Shown here piece after piece: positions 10,830 to 12,782 of a DNA stretch of 12,782 bases (positions are counted from its first letter, which is position 1; every line of letters starts with the position of its first letter). The notes beneath the pieces are model-generated. The model was not told the origin of the DNA, searched no databases, and saw only the letters and a program-made list of their open reading frames with translations. Source of the DNA: Candidatus Rifleibacteriota bacterium (GTDB lineage: Bacteria; Riflebacteria; Ozemobacteria; Ozemobacterales; Ozemobacteraceae); NCBI GenBank assembly GCA_017526725.1, contig JAFXRA010000282.1:1-12782 (forward strand). Reading direction: 5' to 3'. The translations under genes were made by a program, and so were the position numbers.

Positions 10830-12494
10830 ATGAGTATACCAAAGAAACGTTTAGGCGATATCCTAATAGATTGTAATCTTATAAACGAAGATCAGTTGAA
10901 AGAAGCTTTAGCTTTTCAGCGTGAGCATGGTCTCAAACTGGGTGAAGCTCTTTCCCAGATGGGCTTAGTAACTGAAGATGATATTATCTGGGCGCTTGGC
11001 AACCAGTTGAATATATCATTCATTCACTTGAATCCCGAAATAGTAAATCCTGAAGTTGTAAAGCTTATTTCTGCTGATTTTGCTAGAGATAATCGATTGA
11101 TGCCGTTGTATAAGGCAGGCACAGAATTCAGCGTCTGTATGGTTGACCCGTTGGATTCAAGACCAATCGAATATCTTGAAGGAAAGTTCGGAGTAGCAGT
11201 ATCTATTTCTATTTGTACTGCTTTTGACTTTGAACAGACTTTTAATGCTGTTTATGGTCCGCTTGATGCAAACAATACTGGTGAAGTTGATCCAAATGCA
11301 AGCGATGCCGAAGCAAAACAGCTTGAACAGGGCATTCCTAAAGGAATGGAAAGCTCTGAAAAAATTATTAATTATATACTTGGTCAGGCAATTTTAAACA
11401 ATGTAGACAGAATTCACTTTGAACCTTCAGATAAGGGGGTTCTCATCAGATTCCGTTCTAACAATGTTTTGAACCGTAAGATTGAGATACCGGTTAAAGT
11501 TCATCATGATGTTATCAGCAGATTGAAAAAACTTTCTCAATTGTCTGAAAAAGATTTGGCCCGCGAAGGCGGAGTTGTTGTCGGACATTTTAAAGTAAAT
11601 GTTTCTGAAAGACAAATAAATATACAGTCTATTTTCTATCCGACCGTTAACGGTGAAATGGTTATTCTGCATCTGAGCGATATTGCTGCTTTGGTTGATC
11701 AGATTTCCCGCTCCGGTAAAGAATCCATAGAAAAAATAGTTAAAACCGTTCAAACAACACATGGTATACTTTATGTAAGCGGCCCAAGAGAATCAGGAAG
11801 AACAACTACCCAATACTGCATTATAAGCAGCTATGATCCTGAAAAGCATAAGTTGGTAACAATAGAAGATCCTGTTGTTTCCTCTCTTCCAAACATAACA
11901 CAGCTTCAGATCGGTTCCGGCGATATTGTTCAGCCGGTTGACGGTTTAAGATTGTCTTTAATGCTTGATGCTGATGTAATTTATGTTGATAAAACAGATA
12001 ATAGAGAACTTTTGGAAGAAATGTGCTATGCTGCTCTTGGTGGAAAGACAATTCTTACCGGTGTTCTTGCCTATGATGCTTCAAGCAGCATAATAAAACT
12101 GCTTGAAACAGGGGTAGACCCTGTAATTATGGCTTCCTCACTTTGCGGATTTGTTAATCAGCGTTTGGTAAGAATGCTTTGCCCGAATTGCAAAAAGGAA
12201 GCAGAAATTCCTGAAGAAATAAAAGAACTTATTCCTGAAGAACAGTTGAATACAAAAATCTATCAAGCTTGTGGATGTGAATCCTGTAACCATACCGGGT
12301 ATGTAGGCAGAGTTCTTGTTACAGAATTTATCCCGGCAACAGCAAGATTACGACAAATGATAATAAATAAAATGTCTTATCTTGATTTTACTAACTTCGC
12401 TCGTAAGCAGGGTATAAAGAGTATTGAACAAGAAACTTTAGACCTTGTTTTAAAGGGAGTTACTACTGCAGATGAATTTATGAGGCTGTTTTAA
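10830..12494 (+). CDS. GspE/PilB-family protein, probable pseudo-ATPase
   Basis: GspE/PilB proteins are hexameric ATPases that drive type IV pilus extension or type II secretion from the cytoplasmic face. This 554-residue protein has the full layout: an MshEN/T2SSE N-domain (1-145), an acidic linker (146-172), N2 (175-285, with R-I-H-F-E-P and I-R-F-R), the ATPase domain (300-550) and the zinc tetracysteine (C451-P-N-C454, C483..C486, then G-Y-V-G-R). The catalytic site is eroded. Walker A reads G318-P-R-E-S-G-R324-T, with Arg replacing Lys. Walker B D-A-D-V-I-Y-V-D-K-T-D (380-390) has Lys388 where the GEIRD Glu should be. The His box (402-417) has lost both histidines (K406, L413). The Asp box T-I-E-D-P-V (344-349) is kept. 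The frame is intact, so it is probably a functional non-catalytic paralogue. The next gene starts 3 nt after its stop. Confidence 0.88.
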   Translation: MSIPKKRLGDILIDCNLINEDQLKEALAFQREHGLKLGEALSQMGLVTEDDIIWALGNQLNISFIHLNPEIVNPEVVKLISADFARDNRLMPLYKAGTEFSVCMVDPLDSRPIEYLEGKFGVAVSISICTAFDFEQTFNAVYGPLDANNTGEVDPNASDAEAKQLEQGIPKGMESSEKIINYILGQAILNNVDRIHFEPSDKGVLIRFRSNNVLNRKIEIPVKVHHDVISRLKKLSQLSEKDLAREGGVVVGHFKVNVSERQINIQSIFYPTVNGEMVILHLSDIAALVDQISRSGKESIEKIVKTVQTTHGILYVSGPRESGRTTTQYCIISSYDPEKHKLVTIEDPVVSSLPNITQLQIGSGDIVQPVDGLRLSLMLDADVIYVDKTDNRELLEEMCYAALGGKTILTGVLAYDASSSIIKLLETGVDPVIMASSLCGFVNQRLVRMLCPNCKKEAEIPEEIKELIPEEQLNTKIYQACGCESCNHTGYVGRVLVTEFIPATARLRQMIINKMSYLDFTNFARKQGIKSIEQETLDLVLKGVTTADEFMRLF

Positions 12495-12497
12495 CCT

Positions 12498-12782
12498 ATG
12501 GCTGATAATTTTTTTGGTAAATTATTTGGCGGAGATGATAAAAAACCAGCAGCACCTGCTGCCCCTCCAAAGCCAGCACAACCGGCAACTATGCCGCCTC
12601 GGCCGATAAATCCGGCTATTTCGAATTATCAGCCGCCAAGGCCGGCTCCTACTGCTCCAAGACCTGCAAATCAACCCCCTTCACAGGTTCCGCCCTCTCA
12701 AAGACCTGGGGCAACTCCTGCTCCAAGACCAACTGCCAAACCTATGGCACAGAATATGGGTGGAATGGGCGGAATGGGCGGA
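12498..12782 (+). CDS. proline-rich protein, partial (runs off the window)
   Basis: The ATG at 12498 lies 3 nt after the stop of the GspE/PilB-like gene. TGAGG (12481-12485) inside that gene may be its ribosome binding site, so the two are translationally coupled. The visible 95 residues are open to the window edge. The first 16 (M-A-D-N-F-F-G-K-L-F-G-G-D-D-K-K) look like a short amphipathic helix. The rest is low-complexity Pro/Ala/Gln: 25 of 95 residues are proline, ending in repeated Gly-Gly-Met. There is no signal peptide. This looks like a disordered N-terminal extension before a folded domain not yet reached. Given its position it is likely a cytoplasmic partner of the upstream protein, possibly another pilus or secretion ATPase, but nothing visible proves that. 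Confidence 0.7.
   Translation, partial: MADNFFGKLFGGDDKKPAAPAAPPKPAQPATMPPRPINPAISNYQPPRPAPTAPRPANQPPSQVPPSQRPGATPAPRPTAKPMAQNMGGMGGMGG

Noticed and set aside
1..12782. The whole window as one defence or mobile system
   Set aside because: The genes are housekeeping, envelope or unknown, on alternating strands with separate terminators. No nuclease, toxin, integrase or transposase is visible.

Overview
This is an A/T-rich bacterial chromosomal window with ordinary bacterial signals: AGGAG-type ribosome binding sites, sigma70-like promoters and hairpin-plus-T-run terminators. A FecR-type exported protein, a GspE/PilB-family ATPase homologue and several signal-peptide or membrane-anchored proteins suggest a diderm. 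I cannot name the lineage from sequence alone. A poorly characterised candidate phylum such as Riflebacteria would fit, but that is only an impression. I see no phage genes, transposase, CRISPR array, rRNA or tRNA.

Layout. 192-908 (+) encodes a membrane-anchored 2H-phosphoesterase-like protein. A repeat-rich gap with a bidirectional terminator separates it from two minus-strand small genes (1335-1751, membrane protein with paired CxC motifs; 1783-2280, DUF3806-like). Divergent from these is ackA (2386-3594, acetate kinase), followed by a palindromic element, a second copy of the last 15 ackA codons plus stop, and a strong terminator. After a repeat cluster come two minus-strand genes: a class I methyltransferase (4084-4707) and, upstream of it, a J-like/TPR/double cold-shock-domain protein (4763-6163). 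Divergent from that is a 716-residue cysteine-containing secreted protein (6307-8457). A second dense repeat region follows, then a FecR-domain protein with a C-terminal coiled coil (8905-10113, TTG start), an HU-family DNA-binding protein (10437-10721) with a near-consensus promoter, and a GspE/PilB-family protein (10830-12494). The last is coupled to a proline-rich gene (12498 onward) that runs off the window.

The genes do not form one pathway. The most unusual proteins are the GspE/PilB homologue, whose Walker A lysine, Walker B glutamate and both His-box histidines are all replaced (a probable pseudo-ATPase), and the J-like/TPR/CSD-CSD fusion, which lacks the HPD motif.

The intergenic DNA is unusually structured. 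It holds several different 7-bp tandem arrays, four of which sit on or beside stop codons, and 9-bp arrays built on GTTAGAA. It also holds two copies of a 79-bp palindromic element, hairpins whose stems differ but whose GAA/TTC triloop is constant, and a 32-bp repeat that supplies the ribosome binding site and start codon of the methyltransferase gene. These repeats and the duplicated ackA tail are the best leads in the window.
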